Made by a program: the position numbers and the translations under genes. The notes beneath the pieces are model-generated. The model did not search any database. It saw nothing but the letters and a program-made list of their open reading frames with translations, and had not been told where the DNA came from. From Mucilaginibacter kameinonensis (GTDB taxonomy: Bacteria > Bacteroidota > Bacteroidia > Sphingobacteriales > Sphingobacteriaceae): a DNA stretch of 64,000 bases. Of the stretch, positions 7,735 through 16,310 are shown piece by piece (the first letter of the stretch is position 1; the number at the start of each line of letters is the position of its first letter). The stretch spans positions 124,001 to 188,000 of the forward strand of contig NZ_RCWZ01000003.1 in assembly GCF_003675385.1 (NCBI RefSeq), written 5' to 3'.

Positions 7735-9114
7735 ATGAATCAAAAAACACGCACAAACCCTCCGGGCTTTGGCTGGGCGGTATTAACTACCAGTCTCGCT
7801 TTTGTAGTAGCTCAGCTTGATGTTTCCATCGTCAATATTGCCTTACCAGAAATAGCCAAAGCATATCACGCCGGCATCAGCACATTGCAATGGGTTATTG
7901 ATTCCTATACACTTGCTTTTGCCGTGCTAATGCTATCGGCAGGAAGCCTAAGCGATCTGTTAGGATCAAAAAGGATTTTCCAGATAGGCCTGATCATTTT
8001 CGGTATTGCATCGGCGGGTTGCGGGTTGGCACCAGACGCGCTTACGCTTATTATTTTCAGAATTGCGCAGGGTATCGGCGCGGCCATGATGATCCCAAGT
8101 TCACTCGCGCTACTTAATCATCAGTTTGCCCATACACCACAACTCCGCACCCGCGCCGTAGGCTTATGGACAGCAGCAGGAAGTGCCGCCCTTGCAGCGG
8201 GACCAACCATTGGTGGCTTACTGATAGCATTTAGCAGCTGGCGCTATATTTTTATCGTCAATATTCCCATTTGCATTATTGGTTATATCCTGAGTTTCAA
8301 AATGGAGCAAACGGCTAAAACAAACAAAAAAAGCTTTGACCTTGCAGGGCAATTTACCTGGATGCTATCGGTAACCACATTAATCAGCGTAATTATCGAA
8401 GTACCAAGACTTGGATTCAATAATGTAATGATCTGGGGCGGATTGATATTAAGTTTAGTACTACTCGGTGTTTTCTTATGGATCGAGCACAAAGTTGCTC
8501 ACCCCATGTTACCGTTTCATTTGTTTAAGTCGGGAAAATTTAACTCACTTTTAGTGCTGGGCGCCGTTTTAAATGGCTCTTATTACGGTACTGTTTTTAT
8601 CCTGAGCCTGTATTTGCAAAAAGTACTTAATTACCCTTCACTTACTGCCGGTTTTGCATTCCTGCCGCTTACCATAGGTTTTGTTATATCCAACGTTATC
8701 AGCAGCCGGGTAATTAATCGTTACGGTATCCAAAAACCTATAATTATTGGGCTCACTATGTTTGCAGCCGGATTTGCCGGTTTATTCATAGCTCACGAAC
8801 ATACCCCCTATCTACAATTATTTCTGCCTTTCCTGGTCATTCCGATGGGAATGGGTCTTGCTGTACCGGCTATGATTAACGGTATCTTATCAAGCGTAGA
8901 TAAAACCCTGTCGGGTACGGCCTCGGCTATATTAAATACATCAAGGCAAACAGCCGGGGCTATAGGCGTAGCCGTTTTTGGCGCCATGGCCGCCAGAGGA
9001 TCGACGGCAATTTTAGGTGCAGTATCCAAAAGCGCTGCGATATCTATCGGCTTAACAGCCATTGCTATGTTTTTGGTAACAAGAGGGTTGAGAAAAACAA
9101 ATACGATAAAATAG
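7735..9114 (+). CDS. MFS transporter, DHA2 (14-TM drug:H+ antiporter) family
   Basis: Inner-membrane exporter of 459 aa. The first helix contains the DHA2 motif LDVSIVNIALP (about residues 28-38). The loop 2-3 motif GSLSDLLGSKRIF and the helix-5 antiporter motif (AAGPTIGGLL) are present. Hydrophobic segments suggest 13-14 membrane helices, in line with EmrB/QacA-type pumps. It is likely to export hydrophobic or cationic toxic compounds. It is monocistronic, ending at a bidirectional terminator shared with a second, convergent MFS gene. No dedicated regulator is adjacent; the TetR gene at 10774 is linked by its operators to the other pump. Confidence 0.9.
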   Translation: MNQKTRTNPPGFGWAVLTTSLAFVVAQLDVSIVNIALPEIAKAYHAGISTLQWVIDSYTLAFAVLMLSAGSLSDLLGSKRIFQIGLIIFGIASAGCGLAPDALTLIIFRIAQGIGAAMMIPSSLALLNHQFAHTPQLRTRAVGLWTAAGSAALAAGPTIGGLLIAFSSWRYIFIVNIPICIIGYILSFKMEQTAKTNKKSFDLAGQFTWMLSVTTLISVIIEVPRLGFNNVMIWGGLILSLVLLGVFLWIEHKVAHPMLPFHLFKSGKFNSLLVLGAVLNGSYYGTVFILSLYLQKVLNYPSLTAGFAFLPLTIGFVISNVISSRVINRYGIQKPIIIGLTMFAAGFAGLFIAHEHTPYLQLFLPFLVIPMGMGLAVPAMINGILSSVDKTLSGTASAILNTSRQTAGAIGVAVFGAMAARGSTAILGAVSKSAAISIGLTAIAMFLVTRGLRKTNTIK

Positions 9115-9126
9115 CCTCAACATAAA

Positions 9127-9153
9127 AAAGCCGGTAAAATATTTACCGGCTTT
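9127..9153. terminator. Bidirectional terminator between convergent MFS genes
   Basis: AAAGCCGGTAAA (9127-9138) and TTTACCGGCTTT (9142-9153) form a perfect 12-bp stem with a 3-nt loop, flanked by A- and T-runs, between two converging stops. Confidence 0.88.
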
Positions 9154-9179
9154 GAATATTTCTTAGCGCAACCTACTAC

Positions 9180-10418
9180 TTATACCGCAACTTCTGCTGC
9201 TAAAATAACGGCCGCCTCTTGTTGTTTTTGGTGCGAAGCCCTTGCCCTGATAAAAAGAACCAGCGTAATAACAGCTAATATCGCAAAGGATAAATAAGCG
9301 GTTCCTAATAACTGTTGATTTTTAATAGCCATAAGGTTCACGATTCCGTAGCTAAAAAATGAAGTTACGATGTAAAGCGACCCACCGGTTACACCGCTTG
9401 CAATGCCCGCGTTTTTAGAGAAACGCCCTAAACAGTAAGCAAATATATTATTGAATATAAAGCCCGATAAAAGGTGAACTAAAGCAGTGAATGCCATCAG
9501 CGTAAATAAATTTGTTTTAACCCCTGCTGTGAAGACCATTAGAGCGGCAAAGCCTAACTGTAAAGCAAGCGCTACTGATACCTTTTTAACAAGCGGCTTT
9601 TTAATGAGTGTTTTGGAGATGATCCCACCTGCCATAAGTGATACTCCCGAAAGCAGCGAACAATAGCCCGTTACCACAGGCGAAAAATGAAATACATGCT
9701 CGATTATAAAAGGACTACTCATGCCGTACACTACCAGCATAGCGTAACTTAAGGAGATCAGGATCAGGCCTAAGGAAAAATCAAAGGTTTTAATGGTAGA
9801 AACATAAACCTGCAAAATACTTTTTGCCTTAAACGGATGATAATTTTTCAGCGATTCGCCACCGTACATGAGTTCCAAAACCAGGAGCGATAGTGTAGCT
9901 ATCCCAAGGAAAAAGAAATTTGATTGCCAGCCAAAAGCAGCTTCAAGATAACCGCCGATAAATGGCGCTACAATGGGAGCCGTAGCCCAAATGATAGAGA
10001 AAAGACTGGTGTAATGCTTAAGCTGTTCGCCGGAGTACATATCTACAAAGTATGCCCTTTTCCCTACTACTATAAGCGCGACCGTAATACCCTGCAAAAC
10101 ACGCATAGCATAAATAACGTTAATGTTATGAGAAACAGCTATGGTGAAACTCGCCAGCGCGAATACCAACAGAGAAATTGTACCGATACGATAGCGGCCA
10201 AAGCTATCAAGCAAACTACCTACAAACAGCTGACTAACGCCCGAACTGATCATAAAAGCGATAAGCGAAAGCTGAACGGCCGAATTATTTACAGCCAGTT
10301 CACGCGCCATTGATGGCAGGGACGGTATATAGATATCAGTGGCAAAGCCCGAAAGCGGGATCAGCGCGAACGCTAAAACAGTGCTGATGCCCCTGTGATG
10401 TTCCTTTATAAGTTTCAT
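9180..10418 (-). CDS. MFS transporter, DHA1 (Bcr/CflA-like) family
   Basis: Inner-membrane drug:H+ antiporter-type protein of 412 aa with about 12 hydrophobic segments. It shows the Bcr/CflA start ALIPLSGFATDIYIPSLPSMARELAV and the loop 2-3 motif GSLLDSFGRYRIG. The helix-5 motif appears as ATAPIVAPFIGGYLEAAFGWQSNF. It is divergent from a tetR gene across 355 bp. A -7 box and two TetR sites lie 70-110 bp upstream of its start, so it is probably the pump induced when the TetR protein binds its ligand. Substrates are unknown. Confidence 0.9.
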   Translation of the reverse strand: MKLIKEHHRGISTVLAFALIPLSGFATDIYIPSLPSMARELAVNNSAVQLSLIAFMISSGVSQLFVGSLLDSFGRYRIGTISLLVFALASFTIAVSHNINVIYAMRVLQGITVALIVVGKRAYFVDMYSGEQLKHYTSLFSIIWATAPIVAPFIGGYLEAAFGWQSNFFFLGIATLSLLVLELMYGGESLKNYHPFKAKSILQVYVSTIKTFDFSLGLILISLSYAMLVVYGMSSPFIIEHVFHFSPVVTGYCSLLSGVSLMAGGIISKTLIKKPLVKKVSVALALQLGFAALMVFTAGVKTNLFTLMAFTALVHLLSGFIFNNIFAYCLGRFSKNAGIASGVTGGSLYIVTSFFSYGIVNLMAIKNQQLLGTAYLSFAILAVITLVLFIRARASHQKQQEAAVILAAEVAV

Positions 10419-10484
10419 AACTGAGTATTAAAATTTGATTAAAATCAAAGAGTGTTAATTGTGTGTTTCTTTATTACCGGTAAA

Positions 10485-10528
10485 CAAAAGTAGACTAAAC
10501 GGTTTATTAAATAAAACTATTTAGTCTA
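10485..10528 (-). promoter_or_regulatory. MFS promoter with two TetR operator sites
   Basis: On the minus strand a -7 box TACTTTTG (10485-10492) precedes the pump gene. Site 1, TAGACTAAACGGTTTA (10491-10506), overlaps it. Site 2, AAACTATTTAGTCTA (10514-10528), is the same motif in reverse. Together they form a large inverted repeat ending in AAAAGTAGAC/GTCTACTTTT. The core TAAAC-N-GTTTA is a short palindrome typical of TetR sites. Confidence 0.75.
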
Positions 10529-10734
10529 CTTTTAACGATAATTACATTGCTATGTCAATCATTAATTTAGTAGCTGTATTAACACGAACTTTAATAAAAT
10601 CAGTGTAAAAAAATCAAGCAGCAACAGTATTCCCCTCTAATTAACTAATACACAACAGACTATTTTACAGAACATTACAACAAAACAAACTCCCAGCCTC
10701 ATTTAAGCTAAGGATTACGCCGCTTTACTTTTTT

Positions 10735-10755
10735 AAACCATTTAGTCTATATTTG
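10735..10755 (+). promoter_or_regulatory. tetR promoter with TetR operator site 3
   Basis: AAACCATTTAGTCTA (10735-10749) is a third copy of the TetR-site motif and overlaps the -7 box TATATTTG (10748-10755), 18 nt before the tetR ATG. This layout implies autorepression. Confidence 0.75.
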
Positions 10756-10773
10756 CATAATAAATAATTAAAA

Positions 10774-11370
10774 ATGAATAAAGGGGAGCAAAAAAGGCAA
10801 TTCATTATTGAGCAGGCAGCAATTCTGTTTAATGAGAGGGGAATTGCCGGAACATCAGTTGATGATGTTCTTGAGGTTGCTAATACCAGCAAGGGATGTT
10901 TTTACGGTCACTTTGAAAGCAAAGATGAGCTGGCACAAGCTGCTGTCGACTACCTTTTAGGCAGGTTAAACGACCGAAGGAACAACACCATAAATAAACA
11001 CAAAACTGCGATTGCTAAAATCGGCGCGGTTTTGGATAACAGCAAAAACCCGCTTAACAGTTATATTGAAGGCGGTTGCCCTATCGTAAACTTTTCTACA
11101 GAAACTGATGATACCAATCCTGCCATCAAAAGCAAGATAAAAGAAATGGTTACTACAGCCATAACTACTATTACCAATGTTCTTAAAGAAGGGATTAAAA
11201 ACGGCGAGCTCTCAAACGCCATAAACCCAAGCGAATTTGCTACACGGATGATGCTTTCGATAGAGGGAGGCAATGCCATCTGCAGGGTGTTAAACAGCAC
11301 CAAACCAATGCAGATCATGATCAAAAGCCTGAAGGCCGAGCTGGCATCATATGCCCTGGTTAAAGCATAA
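10774..11370 (+). CDS. TetR/AcrR-family transcriptional repressor
   Basis: One-component regulator of 198 aa. The N-terminal HTH covers about residues 8-55 (IIEQAAILFNERGIAGTSVDDVLEVANTSKGCFYGHFESKDELAQA); the recognition helix is around TSKGCFYGHF. The helical C-terminal half is a ligand-binding domain without a recognisable specific family. Its own promoter and that of the divergent MFS pump carry matching 15-16-bp sites, so it very likely represses both and senses a pump substrate. It ends 5 bp from the stop of the convergent tlpA-like gene with no terminator between them. Confidence 0.92.
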   Translation: MNKGEQKRQFIIEQAAILFNERGIAGTSVDDVLEVANTSKGCFYGHFESKDELAQAAVDYLLGRLNDRRNNTINKHKTAIAKIGAVLDNSKNPLNSYIEGGCPIVNFSTETDDTNPAIKSKIKEMVTTAITTITNVLKEGIKNGELSNAINPSEFATRMMLSIEGGNAICRVLNSTKPMQIMIKSLKAELASYALVKA

Positions 11371-11375
11371 ACACA

Positions 11376-12821
11376 TTATGGCTTTGCTATAGCATCATTG
11401 ATTAACTGTTCGGCCTGAACACTGCCCGGCTTAGGGGCATCAAAGCTGAGCATTTTACCCTCTTTATCAATGAGTATATATTTTGGAATAGCATTAGCCA
11501 CGTAAGCCTGCGCCACCGTGCCTTCGTTATCATAAAGTTGCAACCAGTCGGGCTTTTCTTCTTTGAGGGCGTTCCTCCACTCCTTTTCTCCGTCGTGCAC
11601 AGCAATACTTACAAAAGCTACCTGCCGATTAGTTTTAAACTTATCGCTTAGTTTTTTATATGCAGGCATCTCCTGGCGGCATGGCCCGCACCAGCTTGCC
11701 CAAAGGTCAATATAGATAACTTTTCCTTTAAAATCGGCCAGGTTAAAAATCTTGCCATAGTTACTGGGTAAAGTAAAGGCCGGAGCGGGTTTTCCAATTT
11801 GTACCTGCATTAACTGCTGCTTCTTTTCGATAAAATTATTGGCAAGGTTCTTCTTTAAAACAGGGCTGCTAATTGCATTGATAAATGTCTGCATTTCCTT
11901 TTGAGTTGCAATTAACTGCTCTATAGAATTAGATCCACCTATTCTCTTTTCAACAAAACGGTTAAGATAAAAGTCCCTGACTTTTCCGGTAAAAAGTTGT
12001 TTGATTTTTTCAAGGGTATAACCGGGCTTCTTTACAGACGCCGAATCGCGCAGCAAATCCAGGCGTTGTTCATAAGCATAGTAAAGCGGCAATACCCATG
12101 ATTTATAATCTTCTGATACTAAATACTCATCATGTGATACACCATTTAAAAATGCCGGTGGCGTATTTTTCGTTACCAGTTCACGCGTCTGCGTTGCATT
12201 GTATTTAACCAGGTCAAGATGCTGAAGCAGCATGTAAAAGCTCATGCTTTGATTATCCAGTTCAATTATTTTCTTAAATGTATTGAGATATTTATCTCCC
12301 ATTGCGGGTTCCTTAAATACTACATTTAATACTGAATCTTCCACCGTTTTTGATTTTTTAAGGAACTGTATCAATTCATCTGTCTTCAAATCAAACCATG
12401 CGGTCTTATCATCCCGTACCGCTATGATCGAATCCATTTTTACCCGGTATTGGCTACTTCGCGCACCTACTCCGGTAATCTTTTTAGTTTTTGACAGGCT
12501 GGTATAATCAGAGGCATCCCCAGTTATCCGGAGGTAATAGCCCGGAGCCACATAGATGCGATTGATCTGCGTATTATTTTGCTGGATACTGGTACGCTGC
12601 GGTTTAGCTATCTTATAAGTTTTCAAATAAAATTCGCCCGCGGCATTAAGCCTGATCGTATCCATAACAAGTTTTCCGTTAATGTCCTCAAAAAAGATCT
12701 TTAACATCTTTTCGGCAGAATTGGTAAGCTTTCCCTGTATAATAAGCGGCTGAGCTGTGGTTTGGGCCACTCCCTTACTAATACAATAAAATGAAAGCAG
12801 GAGCAGGATTATTTTTTTCAT
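11376..12821 (-). CDS. TlpA-like thiol-disulfide oxidoreductase with DUF4369-type N-terminal domain
   Basis: Secreted or periplasmic protein of 481 aa. It has a signal peptide (residues 1-19, ending ISKGVAQ), then a beta-rich N-terminal domain of the DUF4369 type (IQGKLTNSAEKMLKIFFEDINGKL). A helical middle part and a C-terminal thioredoxin fold follow, with the active site WCGPC at 377-381 and the cis-proline loop at about 444-448 (NAIPKYILID). Such proteins reduce disulfides in the periplasm of Bacteroidota and often lie next to SusCD loci. It is preceded by a -7 box and is monocistronic. Confidence 0.9.
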   Translation of the reverse strand: MKKIILLLLSFYCISKGVAQTTAQPLIIQGKLTNSAEKMLKIFFEDINGKLVMDTIRLNAAGEFYLKTYKIAKPQRTSIQQNNTQINRIYVAPGYYLRITGDASDYTSLSKTKKITGVGARSSQYRVKMDSIIAVRDDKTAWFDLKTDELIQFLKKSKTVEDSVLNVVFKEPAMGDKYLNTFKKIIELDNQSMSFYMLLQHLDLVKYNATQTRELVTKNTPPAFLNGVSHDEYLVSEDYKSWVLPLYYAYEQRLDLLRDSASVKKPGYTLEKIKQLFTGKVRDFYLNRFVEKRIGGSNSIEQLIATQKEMQTFINAISSPVLKKNLANNFIEKKQQLMQVQIGKPAPAFTLPSNYGKIFNLADFKGKVIYIDLWASWCGPCRQEMPAYKKLSDKFKTNRQVAFVSIAVHDGEKEWRNALKEEKPDWLQLYDNEGTVAQAYVANAIPKYILIDKEGKMLSFDAPKPGSVQAEQLINDAIAKP

Positions 12822-12843
12822 AGATGTAATTGGCAGGTTTAAA

Positions 12844-12851
12844 CAAATATA
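12844..12851 (-). promoter_or_regulatory. -7 box of the TlpA-like gene
   Basis: On the minus strand the sequence reads TATATTTG (TAnnTTTG), 22 nt before the ATG. No TTG was found at the usual distance upstream. Confidence 0.5.
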
Positions 12852-12997
12852 TACTTCATCGGGTGGTTTTACTAAGAGTTAAGGATTTAGTTTCCTTAAT
12901 ACCCAACCTGATGATGCAGTTCTACTGCATTAGTTTCGCAATAAAAAATGTATCCGAATCAACTCTATAAACATAAAAAAATCAAAAATTATGACAA

Positions 12998-13015
12998 AAT
13001 GCTAAATCGATTTAA
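12998..13015 (+). promoter_or_regulatory. LacI-type operator, GH78 gene
   Basis: AATGCTAAATCGATTTAA, one of nine related sites (consensus toward the gene TTTGCTAAATCGATTTTA). It has the LacI-family central CG inside AAATCGATTT. It is followed by a -7-like TATATTAG at 13017-13024 and lies 83 bp before the ATG. Confidence 0.75.
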
Positions 13016-13098
13016 TTATATTAGTCGAACCAATTTTATGATTTAAACATACAGGTAAAACCAACCTGAGCCATCACCAACAAACCAATTAAATCTGC

Positions 13099-15462
13099 AT
13101 GAAACGTTTTCTACTTTCAATTTTATCAGCTGCAATTCAACTTTTAGCGCACAACAGCAATGCCCGACCGGTTCAGCCACCGGATGAACGGACATGGAAC
13201 GCGCAATGGATCTCCATGCCTGCTATAACCGGGAACGAATATGGTGTTTACTACTTCCGCAAAAACATTGAGCTCACTAATAAACCGGCAAAGTTTATTG
13301 TCAATGTATCGGCCGATAACCGATATAAGCTTTATGTAAATGGCACATTAGTATCGCTCGGACCGGCCCGCGGTGATACCTTTTATTGGAACTATGAGAC
13401 TGTCGACCTTGCACCGTATCTCGTAGCCGGTAAAAATACGGTGGCTGCTTTAGTATGGAACGAAGCCCAATACCGTCCGGAAGCCCAAATCAGTGTACGT
13501 ACAGCATTTATTATTCAAGGCAGCACTGCTGCCGAAGAAATCCTGAATACCAACAACACCTGGAAAAGCACACAGAACAGAGGGTATCAACCCATCTGGG
13601 GCTATTTTGCCGCCAGTACCGGGGAGATGGTGGATCTGAATAGATCAATCATGAATTGGTATGCGCCAGACTTTGATGATAGTAGCTGGCCTAAAGCAGC
13701 TAATCTTTTCGGCGGGCAATTGAAAGGGCAATGGGATGGTTTCGGATGGCAATTGGTGCCTTCATCAATTCCACAACGGGAGTTGATCTATGAACGGATC
13801 CCAATCGTACGTAAAGCCACCGGAATGGATATTCCCCCAACTTTTCCGGGCACCAAAGCACCATTAACCATTCCTGCTAACACTACGGTAACTATGCTGC
13901 TTGATCAAGTACATCTTACAAATGCTTACCCTACTATTAACTTCAGCGGAGGAAAAGATGCCGGTATCTCCTTAAGCTATGCAGAATCGCTTTTTGATAA
14001 TTTAAGCAAATACAACATGCGGAAAGGTAACCGCAATGATGTGGAAGGGAAAGATTTTTCGGGCAGAAAAGATAGCCTGATCTCCAATGGCGACAAAGGG
14101 CAATCATACACTACGCTCAATTTCCGCACTTTTCGTTACATCCGTTTAATTGTGCATACCCAAAACGAACCCTTGGTTATCAACGATCTGTACGGCACTT
14201 TTACAGGATATCCCTTTAAGCAAACTGCCGTTTTCAATACCGATAACAAGGAGATAAAACAAATCCTTGATATTGGCTGGCGCACCGCCCGGTTAAACGC
14301 CGTTGAAACTTATACCGATTGCCCGTATTACGAACAGCTACAATACATCGGTGATACCCGTATCCAGGCCATGATTTCTTACTATTACAGTGGCGACGAC
14401 CGCCTAGCCCGCAACGCCATTAACCTGATGGACCATTCGCGTTTGGCCGAAGGGGTTACACAAAGCCGCTACCCTACTCATGATACCCAAATCATTTCAA
14501 CTTTTTCGTTATGGTACATAGGCATGCTGCATGACTATTGGATGTACCGCGGCGACAGCACTTTTATTAAGGATAAACTGGAGGGCGAAAGGGCTGTATT
14601 AAAATTCTTCAGTCAATATCAGCAAGCCGATGGCTCATTAAAAAATACTCCTTACTGGACGTTTGTGGATTGGGCCAGCGGCAAAAACTGGGAAATTGGA
14701 TCACCCCCAAAAGGCACAGATGGCAGTTCGGCAATTATTGACCTGCAACTATTGTGGGCCTACCAATGGGCCGCCGCTATGGAAGCGAAAATAGGGCTGC
14801 GAGATTATGCCGCTATGTACAACAAACAGGCTGCTAAGCTTAAACAAACCATTCAACGTAAATATTGGGACCCGGCGAAAATGCTTTACGCCGATACCAA
14901 AGACAAAGACCATTTTTCACAACATGCTAATTCCTTAGCGATACTTACCGGTACGGTAAAAAATACAGATCTCCCCGCATTGTCTAAAAGATTATTGAGC
15001 GACACCTCCTTAACCCAATGCACCATTTATTTTAAATATTACCTGCACCAGGCGTTGGTAAAAGGCGGTTTGGGTGATGACTATATGAACTGGCTGGATA
15101 TCTGGCGCGAAAACATTAAAATGGGGCTAACCACCTGGGCCGAATATTCAGATCTTAAATACAGCCGTTCGGACTGCCATGCCTGGGGCAGTAGTCCCAA
15201 CATCGAATTTTTCAGAACAGTTTTAGGCATCGATAGCTATTCGCCGGGATTTAGTAAGATAAAGATTGAACCACATCTGGGATTGATAACCAAGGTAAGC
15301 GGCGAGATCCCTCACCCCAACGGAAAGGTTGCAGTGAGTTACGCTCTGGAAAACAACAAGTGGAGAATAAAGATCAATTTACCGCAGCGCACATCCGGTA
15401 TTTTTGTATGGAGGTCAAAAACATACATGCTTAAAGGCGGTGAGAATGTGATGGTTATTTAA
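13099..15462 (+). CDS. GH78 alpha-L-rhamnosidase
   Basis: Secreted glycosidase of 787 aa releasing terminal alpha-L-rhamnose. A signal peptide covers about residues 1-22. An N-terminal beta-sandwich (WNAQWISMP...YYFRKNIEL...FIVNVSADNRYKLYVNGTLVSLGPARGD) is typical of bacterial rhamnosidases. A further beta domain and the (alpha/alpha)6 barrel follow, with VETYTDCPYYEQLQYIGDTR, the GH78 block that carries the general acid Glu. WTFVDWASGKNWE and GTDGSSAIIDLQLLWAYQWAA are also present. The C-terminal sandwich starts at HAWGSSPNIEFFRTVLGI. An 18-bp LacI-type operator upstream links it to the PUL on the other strand, although it stands apart in orientation. Confidence 0.93.
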   Translation: MKRFLLSILSAAIQLLAHNSNARPVQPPDERTWNAQWISMPAITGNEYGVYYFRKNIELTNKPAKFIVNVSADNRYKLYVNGTLVSLGPARGDTFYWNYETVDLAPYLVAGKNTVAALVWNEAQYRPEAQISVRTAFIIQGSTAAEEILNTNNTWKSTQNRGYQPIWGYFAASTGEMVDLNRSIMNWYAPDFDDSSWPKAANLFGGQLKGQWDGFGWQLVPSSIPQRELIYERIPIVRKATGMDIPPTFPGTKAPLTIPANTTVTMLLDQVHLTNAYPTINFSGGKDAGISLSYAESLFDNLSKYNMRKGNRNDVEGKDFSGRKDSLISNGDKGQSYTTLNFRTFRYIRLIVHTQNEPLVINDLYGTFTGYPFKQTAVFNTDNKEIKQILDIGWRTARLNAVETYTDCPYYEQLQYIGDTRIQAMISYYYSGDDRLARNAINLMDHSRLAEGVTQSRYPTHDTQIISTFSLWYIGMLHDYWMYRGDSTFIKDKLEGERAVLKFFSQYQQADGSLKNTPYWTFVDWASGKNWEIGSPPKGTDGSSAIIDLQLLWAYQWAAAMEAKIGLRDYAAMYNKQAAKLKQTIQRKYWDPAKMLYADTKDKDHFSQHANSLAILTGTVKNTDLPALSKRLLSDTSLTQCTIYFKYYLHQALVKGGLGDDYMNWLDIWRENIKMGLTTWAEYSDLKYSRSDCHAWGSSPNIEFFRTVLGIDSYSPGFSKIKIEPHLGLITKVSGEIPHPNGKVAVSYALENNKWRIKINLPQRTSGIFVWRSKTYMLKGGENVMVI

Positions 15463-15475
15463 GAAAATCTCCGAT

Positions 15476-15555
15476 CGTCATTGCGAGGAACGAAGCAATC
15501 CCCGATTAGCAGGTTCGCCCTGTATAGTTCGCGATTGCTTCGTACAGCAATGACG
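15476..15555. repeat. Dispersed palindromic repeat, copy 1
   Basis: An 80-bp imperfect palindrome: CGTCATTGCGAGGAACGAAG and onward pairs with the 3' end, GATTGCTTCGTACAGCAATG plus ACG. The inner part reads ATCCCCGATTAGCAGGTTCG. A near copy is at 21747-21828. It lies between two convergent stops. The CATTGCGAGG-type repeat is known to me as a widespread intergenic element in bacteria, with no coding capacity. Confidence 0.85.
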
Positions 15556-15590
15556 ATTTTTAAAAGTTGTAATCAAAGACTTACGAAGTT

Positions 15591-16202
15591 TTAATTCATC
15601 AAATGCCGTTCATCCTGCCGTAATATCATCTGTTCCCTGGCACTTAGCAGTACCATGATAAACAATCCAAGTAAAATGCAAACTACAACACCAAAGTTGG
15701 CAGTCAGTATGCTTGAGCTCACGTTCCTTTGTCCGCTTTGCAGCAAACGGCTACTCTCACCAACCTGTATCGCTATCAGCTGATCGAGTGATTTAAGCGC
15801 CTGGGTAAAAACATACTCCGCGTTATTTTTGTCCGCTTCCTGCTTTCTAAGGTTATTCAATTGAATGCGGAAAGCCTTCCACTTTACCGATTCTTCCTTC
15901 GTTAATTGAGTAGCTTCATATTTTTTCGCCAGTGCTTCTATAGCGGCATAATTACTACTGATTTTAGCCTGGGCATCCGGGGCCGATGCCGCTGCAGTCA
16001 GTTTATTTTCATAAAGCCTGTTGCTTATTTCATGTACAAAGGTAGCCGGTAGCAAACGGTCATTCATAATGGAAGTCAGCGTTTTATCTAACGCCCTTAC
16101 ATTGTCCCGGCCATTCCAGTTAGCCAATAAAAGCATGGCTGTGAGCACAGCTAAGGCCAAGACCAATCTTGCCTTATTTTTTATAATAAAAGCCCGTGTC
16201 AT
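15591..16202 (-). CDS. Stand-alone four-helix-bundle (4HB_MCP-type) membrane protein
   Basis: Inner-membrane protein of 203 aa with a membrane helix near residues 9-27, a ~130-residue periplasmic helical segment and a second membrane helix near 170-190. The periplasmic part (LDKTLTSIMNDRLLPATFVHEISNRLYENKL...) resembles the four-helix-bundle ligand-binding domain of chemoreceptors. No HAMP, kinase or MCP signalling domain follows; the chain ends 15-20 residues after the second helix (REQMILRQDERHLMN). The gene is isolated between a repeat element and lacI. It may sense a ligand for an unlinked partner or be the remnant of a longer receptor. Confidence 0.75.
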   Translation of the reverse strand: MTRAFIIKNKARLVLALAVLTAMLLLANWNGRDNVRALDKTLTSIMNDRLLPATFVHEISNRLYENKLTAAASAPDAQAKISSNYAAIEALAKKYEATQLTKEESVKWKAFRIQLNNLRKQEADKNNAEYVFTQALKSLDQLIAIQVGESSRLLQSGQRNVSSSILTANFGVVVCILLGLFIMVLLSAREQMILRQDERHLMN

Positions 16203-16310
16203 AACAGTAAATTTTTATTAAAGATAATAAAAGGATGCCCGGTTACAGAAAACCTATCCTCGGCAAGTGTATCACTTACGCCTGCTAATATATGGTTCTT
16301 TTAAAATTAA

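Larger units (their letters stand above)
10419..10773. other. Divergent control region MFS / tetR
   Basis: This 355-bp gap holds three TetR-type sites and two TAnnTTTG boxes, listed separately. The middle 180 bp (about 10535-10715) are A+T rich, and I see no ORF, hairpin or repeat there. Confidence 0.6.
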
